From the NCBI RefSeq assembly GCF_000264785.1, contig NZ_AFJI01000007.1, positions 26,156-90,155 on the forward strand: a stretch of DNA of 64,000 bases, written 5' to 3'. This document shows positions 40,259 to 50,284 of this stretch, piece by piece (position 1 is the first letter of the stretch; each line of letters begins with the position of its first letter). Made by a program: the position numbers and the translations under genes. The DNA is from Edwardsiella ictaluri ATCC 33202. GTDB lineage: Bacteria > Pseudomonadota > Gammaproteobacteria > Enterobacterales > Enterobacteriaceae. The notes under the pieces were generated by a model, which searched no databases, was not told where the DNA came from, and saw nothing but the letters and a program-made list of their open reading frames with translations.

Positions 40259-41779
40259 TTACTCCTTGCTATGGGTGCTGATAACCAGGCGATCGTCGGG
40301 GCGATAGCCGGTGAGGTTGGCGCCGTCGGTATCGTGGGGCGAATTGAAGCTGAAGCCGCAGCTGCCGTGCTCAATATATTCGCGATCGCCTCCCGGGCGA
40401 TGCATCCCGGTGGGGATCACGAAGCGTTCATGGTACGGCGCCAGCGCCAGAAGGTGGTACATGGCCTCGGCCTGCGGAGCGCTGAGATTGGCCTGCTGCA
40501 GCCACTGCGGCGCCTGCGGACTGAGCAGGCTGCGGCGGTAGTGGCGCAGGGCGCTCAGGCGGGTCAACGCCGCCTCTACCGGCTTACGGTTACCGGCGCA
40601 CAGCAGGTTGGCCAGGTAGTCGATCGGAATACGCATCTGCGCCAGCTCCGCCAGGTGGATATCGTGGGGTTCGGCCAGGCCGGCGTCATCGAAGCGGATC
40701 GGCGACAGGGGCGGCACGTACCACACCATCGGCAGCGTACGGAACTCCGGATGCAGCGGCAGCGCCAGGCGCCACTCCTTAATCAGACGGTAGACCGGCG
40801 AACGCTGGGCATGCTCCAGGATCTCATCGCTGATGCCGTCGCGGCGGGCCTGCGCAATGACATCCGGATCGCCGGGATCGAGGAAGATCTTCATCTGCGC
40901 CTCATACAGCGCCTGCGGATCCGCCTCTGCCGCCGCGGTGGGGATCGCCTCGGCATCGTACAGCATGACGCCGATATAGCGGATCCGTCCGACGCAGCTC
41001 TCGGAGCACAGGGTCGGCAGCCCGGCCTCGATGCGCGGGTAGCAGAAGATACACTTCTCCGATTTCCCGCTTTTCCAGTTGTAGTAGATCTTCTTGTAGG
41101 GGCAGGCGCTGACGCACATGCGCCAGCCGCGGCACTGATCCTGATTGATCAGCACCACGCCGTCTTCGGCCCGTTTATAGATGGCGCCGCTGGGGCAAGA
41201 GGCGACGCAGGCCGGGTTAAGGCAGTGTTCGCACAAGCGCGGCAGGTACATCATGAAGGTCTGTTCAAACTGGGCATACCGCTGTTTGTCCAGCCCATCC
41301 AGATTGCGGTCGCCCTGACGGACGCGGGCTTCGCCGCCCAGGTCATCCTCCCAGTTGGCGCTGCCCTCAATTTTCTCCAGCGTCTTGCCGGTGAGCAGCG
41401 AATAGGGGCGCGCCGTCGGCTGGTGGCGTGCGCCGGCGGGGGCGTTGTGCAAATGCGCGTAGTCGAAGGAGTAGGGTTCATAGTAGTCCCCTATCGCCGG
41501 CATATGCGGATTGGCGAAGATTTTAGCCAGCAGGCTGAGCTTGCCGCCCATGCGCGGCGTCAGCTGGCCGTTGACTCGCTGCCAGCCGCCGTGCCACTTA
41601 TCCTGATCTTCCCAGTCACGGGGAAAGCCGCGCCCCGGCTTGGTTTCTACGTTGTTGAACCAGCCGTATTCAATGCCCTCGCGGCTGGTCCAGACGTTTT
41701 TGCACACCACCGAGCAGGTGTGGCAACCGATGCACTTATCGAGGTTTAGCACCATGGAAACCTGTGCACGAATTTTCAT
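40259..41779 (-). CDS. narH: Respiratory nitrate reductase beta subunit NarH
   Basis: Iron-sulphur subunit that carries electrons from NarI to NarG. It has 506 aa (E. coli 512). Four Cys clusters are visible: CIGCHTCSVVC near the start, CEHCLNPACVASCP, CRGWRMCVSACP, and CIFCYPRIEAGLPTLCSESC. Trp in place of the second Cys in CRGWRMC is normal and makes the 3Fe-4S centre. The start MKIRAQVSMV matches the family. The 12-codon upstream extension is not supported. It lies 26 bp after narG. Confidence 0.97.
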   Translation of the reverse strand: MKIRAQVSMVLNLDKCIGCHTCSVVCKNVWTSREGIEYGWFNNVETKPGRGFPRDWEDQDKWHGGWQRVNGQLTPRMGGKLSLLAKIFANPHMPAIGDYYEPYSFDYAHLHNAPAGARHQPTARPYSLLTGKTLEKIEGSANWEDDLGGEARVRQGDRNLDGLDKQRYAQFEQTFMMYLPRLCEHCLNPACVASCPSGAIYKRAEDGVVLINQDQCRGWRMCVSACPYKKIYYNWKSGKSEKCIFCYPRIEAGLPTLCSESCVGRIRYIGVMLYDAEAIPTAAAEADPQALYEAQMKIFLDPGDPDVIAQARRDGISDEILEHAQRSPVYRLIKEWRLALPLHPEFRTLPMVWYVPPLSPIRFDDAGLAEPHDIHLAELAQMRIPIDYLANLLCAGNRKPVEAALTRLSALRHYRRSLLSPQAPQWLQQANLSAPQAEAMYHLLALAPYHERFVIPTGMHRPGGDREYIEHGSCGFSFNSPHDTDGANLTGYRPDDRLVISTHSKE

Positions 41780-41805
41780 TTTTCTCTCCCTCTTCCCGAT
41801 CGGTT

Positions 41806-44800
41806 TCAGTCCCACTCCACCCGGTTCAGCCTGCGGATAATCACAGTCTCATCCCGGTTGGAGCCGATGGTGCCGTAATAGTTGTAGCCCCATGACAGGT
41901 GGGCATAGCCGCCGATCATGTGGATCGGGTTGGGACAAATCCGGGTAATGGAGTTGTGGATCCCACCGCGTTTCCCGGTGACCTCCGACAGGGGCATGTT
42001 CAGCGTACGCTCCTGGGCGTGGTACATCAGCGCCAGCCCGGCGGGAATGCGCTGGCTGACCACCGCCCGCGCCACCATGGCGCCGTTGCCGTTAAACAGC
42101 TCAACCCAGTCGTTGTCGGCGATGGCGCCGCGCTGCGCATCGTGCTCGCTGATCCAGATCAGCGGGCCGCCGCGCGACAGGGTCTGCATGATCTGGTTGT
42201 CGGTATAGGTGGAGTGGATCCCCCATTTCTGGTGGGCGGTGCCAAAGTTCAGTACCAGCTCCGGCTGCCCGTTGGCTGTATGTTCGCGTACGCTGCGGCA
42301 GCTTTGGGTATCCAGCGGGGGTTTATAGCAGGCGAAGCCTTCGCCGAAGGCCTGCATCCAGGCGTGATCCTGATAGGCCTGCTGACGGCCGGTCAGGGTG
42401 CGCCAGGGGACGGCGTGGGTGATGTTCAGGCTGCCGGCGGTGTAGGCGTGCCGATCGCTGTCGATACCCGACCACAGCGGGCTGGCGATCACCCGTCCCG
42501 GCTGGCGCTGAATATCGGCGAAACGGTAGTGCACGCCTTTCTTGTCGGCGGCCAGTCCGGCTATCTCTTGCTGGCCGGTTTTGGCGGCCAGATCGCGCCA
42601 GGCGCGATCGGCGACCTGGCCGTTGGTTTCCGGTGCCAGGGTGAGAATGGTCTCCAACGCCTGGGTGGCATCCTGCATGTTGGCACAGGGGCCGACGCCG
42701 TCCAGCGTCTCGCTGCCGTGACGCGCGTACAGGCTGTCGATCTCGGGGCGGGTGTCCCAGTGTACGCCTTTGCCGCCGTTGCCGTGGGCTGCCAGCGCCG
42801 GGCCGAGGTGGGTATATTTAAAATAGGTCTGCGGATAGTCACGCGCCACGACGGCGATGGCAGGCGCGGTTTTTCCGGCGACAAAGGTCTGCGGATCGTT
42901 TTTCCAGTCGCTGACGCCGCAGGCCTGGCCCAGCTCTGCCGGCGAGTCATGCAGTAGCGGCGTGAGCACGACGTCGCGCTCTTTGCCCAGATGCCCCTCG
43001 CACAGCGCGGAGAACTGCCGGGCGATCCCTTTGAAAATATCCCAGTCCGGGCGCGCCTCCCACATGGGATCGATAGCGCGGGTAAAGGGATGAATGTAGG
43101 GGTGCATGTCGGTACTGCTGAGGTCTTCCTTCTCATACCAGGTGGCCGACGGCAGGATCACGTCTGAATAGAGGCAGGTGGTGGACATTCTGAAGTCGAG
43201 CGTCACCAGCAGGTCCAGCTTGCCCTCGACGCTGTCGCGCCAGGTGACCTGCTGCGGCAGCGGCAGCCCCTTTTGCTGCAGATCCTGCTCCATGACGCCG
43301 TGGCGGGTGCCCAACAGGTGTTTCAGAAAGTATTCATGTCCTTTACTGGAGGAACCGAGCAGGTTGGCACGCCAGACAAACAGTATGCGCGGATAGTTTC
43401 CCGGTGCGTCGGGATCTTCGCTGGCGATGCGTAGGGAGCCCTGTTTCAGCGCCTGCGCGACCCCGGCCCTGACATCGCCCTCCGCCGCCCCGGCGGCCAG
43501 CGTGAGCGGGTTGCGATCCAGCTGGGGCGAGGAGGGTAGCCAGCCCAGGCGTTCGGCGATGACGTTGAAGTCGATCAGGCTATGGGGGAACCGGTCACGC
43601 TCTGCCAGCGGCGACAGCAGCGTATGGGCATCCACGTTTTCATAGCGCCACTGGCTGGTGTGATTGTAGAAGAACGAGGTGCCGTTCATCAGCCGCGCCG
43701 GGCTTTGCCAGTCTCCCGCCAGGGCGACCGGCGCCCACCCGGCCAGCGGCCGTAGCTTTTCCTGACCGACGTAGTGCGCCCAGCCGCCGCCGTTGACGCC
43801 GATGGTGCCGCACATCATCAGCACGTTGATGATGCTGCGGTAGGTCATATCGCTATGGAACCAGTGGTTGATCCCGGCGCCGACGATGATCAGCGAGCGG
43901 CCATGGGTTAAGCGGGCGTTGTTGGCAAACTCCTGTGCCAGACGGATTATCTGCTGGCGCGGCACGCCGGTAATGGCCTCGGCCCAGGCTGGGGAGCAGG
44001 GCGCATCTTCTGCGGGGATCTCCCCTGTGCGCGGGCGCAGGCCGTAGTGGGCCAGCATCAGATCGAAGACGGTGGCGACGGCGACGCACTCGCCGCTGGC
44101 CGTGGTGATCCAATGCACCGGCACCTGACCGTAGGTATAACGGTCGTTGGCATTGTCATGGCTGAAGTCAGGCTGAACGACGCAGACCTCGCCTTCATCC
44201 AGCGCCTGCAGGCTCAGCAGCGGATCGATGGCGGCGCCGCTGAGGGCATCCTGCTGTACGGTATTCCACTGTCCCCCCTGATCCCAGCGAAATCCCGCCG
44301 AACCGCGGGGAATGACGATCTGCCGTGAGCCTTGGTCGAATGCCAGCGTTTTCCACTGGGCCAGCGGCTGCTCTCGCCACGCCGCCAGATCGGCGGCGCG
44401 CAAGTAGCGTCCGGACTGATAGGTGTTCTCTTGGCCGGAGCAGGGGCTCAGCATCACCAGCATCGGAAAATCGGTAAAGCGTTTGGCATAGCGGACAAAG
44501 TAGTCGCAGGGCTGCCGTAGGTAAAACTGCTGCAGAATAACCTGCCCTAATGCCAGCGCCAGCGCGGAATCGGTGCCGGCCCGCGGAGCCAGCCACTCAT
44601 CGGCGAACTTACAGTTTTCCGCATAGTCAGCGCTGATGGCCACCACCTTGGTGCCGTTGTAGCGCGCCTCGGTCATAAAGTGGGCGTCCGGCGTGCGGGT
44701 CTGCGGCACGTTGGATCCCCACATCACCAAATACTGTGCGTTATACCAGTCGGCGGACTCCGGCACGTCGGTCTGTTCGCCCCAGGTTTGCGGAGAGGAG

Positions 44801-45477
44801 GGCGGCAGATCGCAGTACCAGTCGTAGAAGCTCAGGCAGGTGCCGCCGATCAGCGACAGGTAGCGGGAGCCGGAGGCGAACGAGAGCATGGCATGAGCCG
44901 GGATCGGCGAAAATCCGGCGACGCGATCGGGGCCAAAGCGTTTGACGGTAGCGATATTGGATGCCGCGATCAGTTCGTTGGCCTCTTGCCATGAGACGCG
45001 GACCAGGCCGCCCATACCGCGCTCACGCTTATAGCACTGGCTCAGTTCGGGGTTGTCCAGAATGGCTAGCCAGGCGTCGACGGCGTCGGGGTGCAGCGCT
45101 TTCTGCTCACGCCACAGATCCCGCAGCGCACTGCGCATCAGCGGGTATTTAATCCGGTTGGCGCTATAGATATACCAGGAGTAACTGGCGCCGCGCGGGC
45201 AGCCGCGCGGCTCGTGATTGGGCAGATCGATGGGCGTTTCCGGGTAGTCGGTATACTGTGTCTCCCAGGTAATCAGCCCGCTTTTAACGTAGATTTTCCA
45301 GCTGCAGGAGCCGGTACAGTTCACCCCATGGGTAGATCGCACCACCTTATCGTACTGCCAGCGGCTGCGGTAGCTCTGCTCCCAGCCGACGCTGTCCTGC
45401 AGGTACAGCTCGTGCGCGTTGGCGGCCATGGGCTTGCCCGCGGTGAAATAGCGGATCTTTTTCAGAAAGGTACTCAT
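41806..45477 (-). CDS. narG: Respiratory nitrate reductase alpha subunit NarG
   Basis: Catalytic Mo-bisMGD subunit on the cytoplasmic side of the inner membrane. It reduces nitrate to nitrite. It has 1223 aa (E. coli NarG 1247). The N-terminal His/Cys FeS site is in HGVNCTGSCSW, and the Mo-ligand Asp is in the SFYDWYCDLPPSSPQTWGEQTDVPESADWYN stretch read across 20-residue limits. The shortened C-terminus lacks about 10 residues found in E. coli. It could be the narG or the narZ paralogue; the narK-first order occurs in both E. coli clusters. No narXL genes are adjacent. Confidence 0.96.
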   Translation of the reverse strand: MSTFLKKIRYFTAGKPMAANAHELYLQDSVGWEQSYRSRWQYDKVVRSTHGVNCTGSCSWKIYVKSGLITWETQYTDYPETPIDLPNHEPRGCPRGASYSWYIYSANRIKYPLMRSALRDLWREQKALHPDAVDAWLAILDNPELSQCYKRERGMGGLVRVSWQEANELIAASNIATVKRFGPDRVAGFSPIPAHAMLSFASGSRYLSLIGGTCLSFYDWYCDLPPSSPQTWGEQTDVPESADWYNAQYLVMWGSNVPQTRTPDAHFMTEARYNGTKVVAISADYAENCKFADEWLAPRAGTDSALALALGQVILQQFYLRQPCDYFVRYAKRFTDFPMLVMLSPCSGQENTYQSGRYLRAADLAAWREQPLAQWKTLAFDQGSRQIVIPRGSAGFRWDQGGQWNTVQQDALSGAAIDPLLSLQALDEGEVCVVQPDFSHDNANDRYTYGQVPVHWITTASGECVAVATVFDLMLAHYGLRPRTGEIPAEDAPCSPAWAEAITGVPRQQIIRLAQEFANNARLTHGRSLIIVGAGINHWFHSDMTYRSIINVLMMCGTIGVNGGGWAHYVGQEKLRPLAGWAPVALAGDWQSPARLMNGTSFFYNHTSQWRYENVDAHTLLSPLAERDRFPHSLIDFNVIAERLGWLPSSPQLDRNPLTLAAGAAEGDVRAGVAQALKQGSLRIASEDPDAPGNYPRILFVWRANLLGSSSKGHEYFLKHLLGTRHGVMEQDLQQKGLPLPQQVTWRDSVEGKLDLLVTLDFRMSTTCLYSDVILPSATWYEKEDLSSTDMHPYIHPFTRAIDPMWEARPDWDIFKGIARQFSALCEGHLGKERDVVLTPLLHDSPAELGQACGVSDWKNDPQTFVAGKTAPAIAVVARDYPQTYFKYTHLGPALAAHGNGGKGVHWDTRPEIDSLYARHGSETLDGVGPCANMQDATQALETILTLAPETNGQVADRAWRDLAAKTGQQEIAGLAADKKGVHYRFADIQRQPGRVIASPLWSGIDSDRHAYTAGSLNITHAVPWRTLTGRQQAYQDHAWMQAFGEGFACYKPPLDTQSCRSVREHTANGQPELVLNFGTAHQKWGIHSTYTDNQIMQTLSRGGPLIWISEHDAQRGAIADNDWVELFNGNGAMVARAVVSQRIPAGLALMYHAQERTLNMPLSEVTGKRGGIHNSITRICPNPIHMIGGYAHLSWGYNYYGTIGSNRDETVIIRRLNRVEWD

Positions 45478-45495
45478 ATCCGTTTCTCCCGACGA

Positions 45496-46869
45496 TTAAT
45501 GGTGCCTTCCATAGGACAGCCAGGTGACGCCCATGCACAGCAGGTAAAAGACGCTGAAGCAAACCAGCGGCAACAGCACGGAGTGGGTCAGGGTAATGGC
45601 GCTGCCGAAGGTTTTGGGAATGATAAAGCCGCCGATGGCGGAGGTAAAGCCGAGCGCCGCCGAGCTCATCACATCGGCATACTGCTCGACATGTTTACCC
45701 TGCATCCCCTGCTGCTGCGCTTCCTGCGCGGATTTCTGGTGGAAAATCTGTGAAATAAGCTGGAAGCTGGAGCCGCTGCCAAGGTTGGTAAAGATAAACA
45801 GCCCCATGAAGACGATGTAGAACAGAATAAAGGAGCCGCTGCTGCGCTCGCTCGGCAGGGTCGGTACGATCAGCAGGCTAAAGATAATCATGAAGAAGAA
45901 AGCCACCTGCGTGATGCGATAGCCGCTGAATTGATCAGAGAGGCGTCCGCCGATGGGACGGGCGATAGCGCCCAGCAGCGGACCGACAAACGCGTAGTCG
46001 ATGATGTCGATATCCGGAAACTGGGTCTTGGTCAGCAGCGCAAATCCCGCGGAGAAACCGACGAAAGAACCAAAGGTGGCCAGGTAAATCAGGCTGGTTA
46101 TCCAGGTATCTTTCTTACCCAAAATGACGAACTGGGAAGAGAGCGATGACTGCATACCCGCAATGTCGTTCATCATGAACCAAGAGAGCAGGCAGGCGAT
46201 AATGATAAAGGGAGCCCAGAGGAAGGCCGCATTTTGTAGCCAAATCATCGCATTATGATCAACCTGCTGCGGTGCGCCGCCCAGGCTGCCGAACAGTCCG
46301 ATGCCGATCACCAGCGGGACGCACAGCTGTACGACGCCGATCCCGCCATCGCCCAGTCCGCCGTTGATCCCCAGGCCATACCCCTGCAGGCGTTTAGGGA
46401 AAAAGAAGCTGATATTCGCCATGCTCGAGGCAAAGTTGCCGCCCCCAATACCGCACAGGATGGCGATACAGGCAAACGAATAGAACGACGTCTGCGGGTC
46501 CTGAATCGCGCAGCCCAGCCAAACACTGGGGATCAGTAGTAGCGCGGTGCTGATCGTGGTCCAGCGGCGTCCGCCAAAAATGGGGACGACGAAAGAGAAT
46601 GGAATACGCAGAATGGCGCCGGAGATCGAGGGTAAGGCCGCCAGCCAGAAGAGTTGATTGGTCGTAAAATTAAATCCGATGTGATTAAGCTTGATAACGA
46701 CAGAACTGAATACCATCCAAATACAGAACGCCAGTACCAGACAGAATACGGAGACCCATAGATTCCTTTTTGCAATGCTGTTTCCCGTTGCTTTCCAAAA
46801 AATTTCGTCTTCAGGATCCCAATTTTTTAATACGCGCGCATTTTGGTTCTCTAACGGTTGATTACTCAT
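45496..46869 (-). CDS. narK: Nitrate/nitrite transporter NarK/NarU
   Basis: MFS carrier for nitrate uptake and nitrite export, 457 aa (E. coli NarK 463). The start MSNQPLENQNARVLKNWDPE matches the family, with the leading frame of 30 codons unsupported. The nitrate signature GGGNFASSMANISFFFP and its second-half counterpart (GLFIFTNLGSGSSFQLISQIF) are present, as is the substrate Arg in the RIPFSF region. It lies 18 bp upstream of narG in the same direction, so a single narKGHJI transcript is likely. NarK and NarU cannot be told apart by eye. Confidence 0.92.
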   Translation of the reverse strand: MSNQPLENQNARVLKNWDPEDEIFWKATGNSIAKRNLWVSVFCLVLAFCIWMVFSSVVIKLNHIGFNFTTNQLFWLAALPSISGAILRIPFSFVVPIFGGRRWTTISTALLLIPSVWLGCAIQDPQTSFYSFACIAILCGIGGGNFASSMANISFFFPKRLQGYGLGINGGLGDGGIGVVQLCVPLVIGIGLFGSLGGAPQQVDHNAMIWLQNAAFLWAPFIIIACLLSWFMMNDIAGMQSSLSSQFVILGKKDTWITSLIYLATFGSFVGFSAGFALLTKTQFPDIDIIDYAFVGPLLGAIARPIGGRLSDQFSGYRITQVAFFFMIIFSLLIVPTLPSERSSGSFILFYIVFMGLFIFTNLGSGSSFQLISQIFHQKSAQEAQQQGMQGKHVEQYADVMSSAALGFTSAIGGFIIPKTFGSAITLTHSVLLPLVCFSVFYLLCMGVTWLSYGRHH

Positions 46870-47885
46870 ATCGACACCTTTTTTTTTGCATATCGATGAT
46901 GCTTTTAGTCTGTGAAGCCGCGTAACAACCTGTTTAGCTGCGAGTAAATCTTCCCGCATTCAGCGCCGCCCATTTATGTTTTCCCGACTTATCCGTTTCA
47001 CAATATCGCGTTATACCGATAATTACAAAGCGATACCCATTTATGGAGTAGCATAGATTGCGGAGTTAGCCAGTGAGGGGAAATAATTATGATTTCAGTA
47101 TGTTGATTGAAGATAATAAATATCTTTTCAAGCTGATAATATCTATGGGCTAACTGAGTGATTATATTAGGGTAAAATCATTGCCGTCTGATAAGCAAAG
47201 TAAATGCTTTTTTTATTAGATGACTGATATCGATATAGTATAGCGCGATATGGCAGATTTTCTTTCCGCACAGATTGATCAAAATAGTGTCATACAGCGA
47301 TGCTGAATAAAACAAATTTTAATGAAAATAAGAATGATTGCTTTTTTGTAGAGGCATGGGGTGCTACCACCTATATCAAATGAAGCAGAGCGGTCGTCGA
47401 GATGTGGCCTCGCATGAGATATTGATTTTTTATTCCCTGAGCATAGGCCGCTATCTCTGTGCCCCTTTTACAGGAGCCCCATTGAGTGGGGGAATTGCAT
47501 TGTCATTGCAAATCAGATACAGATACAAATATCATGATTGGTTTACAAATAGTTTCTGATTGTCACTGTCGCTAAGAGTAAGGTTAACAAATAACAATAT
47601 AATGACGCTCGCTTAATTCGCATTTTATTGTTTTAACGCATGGAAATACGATTTTATTTATTTCAGCAGAGTCATAGCCGAGGAGGTCGGATGTCCTCTG
47701 TATCAATGTTTATTCCTCGGTACCTCTCGTGCTGCCCTTTATTGATCTCAACGGGTAGGGTGAATATATATTGATTGATTTTTGAGCAGGTTACTCAAGT
47801 GTTGAGTAGGGACGAAAGGAACGGTGGTCTGTCAGGGAGGTATTTGGCAAGTGGTGTTATTAAATTATATTTTCTGAGGGTTAGC
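46870..47885. other. Long AT-rich divergent region between narK and the second DASS transporter
   Basis: About 1 kb without a supported gene. It should hold the anaerobic promoter of narK-narGHJI (FNR, NarL sites expected) and the promoter of the transporter at 47.9 kb. The sequence TTGATCAAAATAGT at 47275-47288 matches one arm of an FNR site only. A 73-codon ORF at 47338-47559 has neither a good ribosome site nor recognisable content. Confidence 0.5.
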
Positions 47886-49340
47886 ATGAAACAGGGTTAT
47901 TCTATCCTAATACCTTTTATCGTGGGCGGTGCGTTGGCCTGCCTGCCCGCTCCGGCAGGGCTCAGCCACCACGCATGGCTCTATTTTTCGATTTTTATCG
48001 GCTCAATTGTCGGATTGATCATAGAGCCCTTACCGGGCGCGGTTATTGGCCTGATTGCAATCGTTATCATTGCGGGGCTGGGGCGTTGGGTGTTGTTCTC
48101 GCCGGAACAACTGACACAGCCGCATTTTCACGCGACTTCAGCGGCGTTTAAGTGGGCAGTTTCCGGCTTCTCAAATTCAACGGTATGGCTGATCTTCAGC
48201 GCCTTTATGTTTGCATTAGGGTATGAAAAGACCGGGCTGGGGCGACGTATTTCGCTGCTGTTGGTAAAATCCCTGGGACGGCGTTCGCTGACTCTGGGGT
48301 ATGCTATCGCCATTGCCGATCTGGTGCTGGCGCCCTTTACGCCGTCGAATACGGCACGTAGCGCCGGGACCATTTACCCGGTGATCAGCAACCTGCCGCC
48401 GTTGTATGACTCGAAACCCAACGATCCCAGCGCCCGCCGGATCGGCTCCTATCTGATGTGGGTTTCCATTTCGATCACCTGTGTTACCAGCTCAATGTTT
48501 CTTTCAGCTTTGGCACCCAACCTGCTGTCCAGTGCGCTGATTAACCAGATGACAGGGTTACAGATTTCCTGGGGCAGCTGGTTTATTGCCTTTTTACCGT
48601 GCGGAATTGTTCTATGGTTGCTGACGCCGCTGCTGGGCTACTGGCTATATACGCCAGAGGTGAAAATAAATGATGAGGTTCCGAAATGGGCCAGGCAGGA
48701 GCTGGAGAATTTAGGGGGGCTGTCACGCCGTGAGAAATTGCTGCTCCTGTTCGTCGCGCTTGCGCTGCTGCTGTGGGTCTTTGGCGGAGGATTTATTAAC
48801 TCAGCCATCGCTGCGCTATTGGTTATTGCGCTGATGCTGATCACCAATGTGATTAGCTGGGATGATGTTATCAGCAACAAGGCGGCATGGAATACGCTAT
48901 TCTGGTTCGGCACGCTGGTCTCTCTGGCTTCAGGGCTATCCACCGTCGGTTTCGTACATTGGTTTGGGATTGTTATCTCTGATTATCTTAATGGGATGTC
49001 AGTGATGGTTGCCAGCGTATCGCTGCTCCTGTGTTTTTATCTGCTGCACTACTTCTTTGCCAGCACAACAGCGCACGCCACGGCGTTGATCCCGGTGATG
49101 ATCGCCGCCGCTATGGATATTCATGGCATTAATATGATGGAGTTCTCTCTGGCCATCTCTCTGTCATTGGGGATCATGGGGATTATCACACCCTATGGCA
49201 CGGGACCAAGTCCAATCTATTTTGGCAGTGGTTATCTTCCCTCTAAAGACTTTTGGCGTCTGGGTGCCATATTTGGCATGGTTAATCTGTTGGCGTATCT
49301 ATTTATTTGTTTGCCATGGATTAACTACCTTTATCGTTAA
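47886..49340 (+). CDS. DASS-family citrate/dicarboxylate transporter (CitT/TtdT-like)
   Basis: Inner-membrane carrier, 484 aa, clearly paralogous to CitT at 14.4 kb: the same EPLPGAVIGL/EPIPATAISF, KWAVSGFSNSTVWLIFSAFMFALGY-type and PFTPSNTAR motifs, with SNT in the first half and the TTAHATALIPV region in the second. It likely exchanges citrate, tartrate or succinate, but the exact substrate cannot be read. Start ATG 47886 has GAGGG upstream. The frame extends 37 codons further without support. It is a single gene ended by a strong terminator, with no metabolic partner beside it. Confidence 0.9.
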   Translation: MKQGYSILIPFIVGGALACLPAPAGLSHHAWLYFSIFIGSIVGLIIEPLPGAVIGLIAIVIIAGLGRWVLFSPEQLTQPHFHATSAAFKWAVSGFSNSTVWLIFSAFMFALGYEKTGLGRRISLLLVKSLGRRSLTLGYAIAIADLVLAPFTPSNTARSAGTIYPVISNLPPLYDSKPNDPSARRIGSYLMWVSISITCVTSSMFLSALAPNLLSSALINQMTGLQISWGSWFIAFLPCGIVLWLLTPLLGYWLYTPEVKINDEVPKWARQELENLGGLSRREKLLLLFVALALLLWVFGGGFINSAIAALLVIALMLITNVISWDDVISNKAAWNTLFWFGTLVSLASGLSTVGFVHWFGIVISDYLNGMSVMVASVSLLLCFYLLHYFFASTTAHATALIPVMIAAAMDIHGINMMEFSLAISLSLGIMGIITPYGTGPSPIYFGSGYLPSKDFWRLGAIFGMVNLLAYLFICLPWINYLYR

Positions 49341-49374
49341 TTTATTAATCTTTTTTGAAACAATCTGATAGATA

Positions 49375-49405
49375 AAAAGTGGCCACCCTTCATGGTGGCC
49401 ACTTT
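49375..49405. terminator. Terminator after the DASS transporter
   Basis: A perfect 12-bp stem AAGTGGCCACC-type / GGTGGCCACTT-type with a six-base loop, flanked by A-run and T-run. It lies about 35 bp after the stop and could work in both directions. Confidence 0.8.
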
Positions 49406-49514
49406 AGATTGTTGAGCATGGTCATTGGCAATGATAAAAGTAAAAAAGTCATCAGGATGACGATTCGGAATCAGCTAGCCATACTCGTTGGTACAATTGG
49501 CTGGTGTATTACCA

Positions 49515-49700
49515 TTAACCCCAGGAGGCCCAGCTTACGGGGTCTTTCTGCGAAGCTTGACACGTTACTGCATGATTTGTCATGTTGATACCTGTTGTAG
49601 TACAGCCGTTTTGATTGGTAGCAATAGGCGTTGGTGAGGCGCATCCTGCCAATGATATGAGGGCCATTCCGGCCAGAATAGAAAAAATATAATGTTTCAT
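49515..49700 (-). CDS. Small lipoprotein of unknown function
   Basis: 61 aa from ATG 49698-49700, with AAGGTG eight bases before it. It has a basic start, a hydrophobic segment and the lipobox LAGC at residues 14-17 (Cys17), followed by a polar tail with two more Cys (GCTTTG, VTCQ) and a WASWG end. It should be exported and lipid-anchored. No family is recognised. It marks the start of the low-GC accessory part of the window. Confidence 0.7.
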   Translation of the reverse strand: MKHYIFSILAGMALISLAGCASPTPIATNQNGCTTTGINMTNHAVTCQASQKDPVSWASWG

Positions 49701-50284
49701 GTAATTCACCTTTTGGGTCGAATTGGAGTATTTAAATAGGGCGTTATCCGCAATAGACGATCTACGGCTCTACATCGCTATAAACATTGATAGTGTACGG
49801 GACGTCTTTTTTATAAAGCATGGCACATATCTATCCTAGTTTATTTCTATAAGCGATGAATTCGTATTTAACATCTATTTATTAAAGTTAACGATTGTAT
49901 TTTGTAATGTCTATCATGGCTTGGTAAAAATGTATTTCGGCATGTGAATGTATATTGAACTATAATCTTTCTTGGGTGATGGCGTGTACTGTGGTGGATA
50001 TATATATGATGTAATTGGCTATGACAATATCGCTATCCGCTTTTATAAAATATTTTGATGTAATTAGAAATAGGATGCCCAGCTTTTCCCGATAGCGCGC
50101 TGAAGGACTCATCTTGCAAAGGGTTGTTGCATCACTGGCGAATGGATATGCCTGTTACGCCATAGGTCGACATTGGTGTTAAATCAGCAGCAACCCCAAG
50201 GAGAAACTACGAGGTATGATGGGCTTTGTTAATGAATGACCCGCTCCCCGTATGTGGTTTACTCATAATCAGGAATAACCGGCC
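49701..50284. other. AT-rich non-coding stretch left of the IS3-type remnant
   Basis: About 580 bp with no supported gene. It contains the promoter side of the small lipoprotein gene and the left flank of the transposase remnant. No inverted terminal repeat of that element was recognised. Confidence 0.4.

Noticed and set aside
40271..41749. 492-codon ORF on the plus strand
   Set aside because: It is the antisense of narH. It has no family features and arises from high GC and codon bias of narH.
47275..47288. FNR site candidate upstream of narK
   Set aside because: Only the TTGAT arm matches. The second arm is poor, so it was not listed as a feature.
47338..47559. 73-codon ORF in the narK upstream region
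   Set aside because: It has no ribosome site and no recognisable content, and lies in an AT-rich promoter region.
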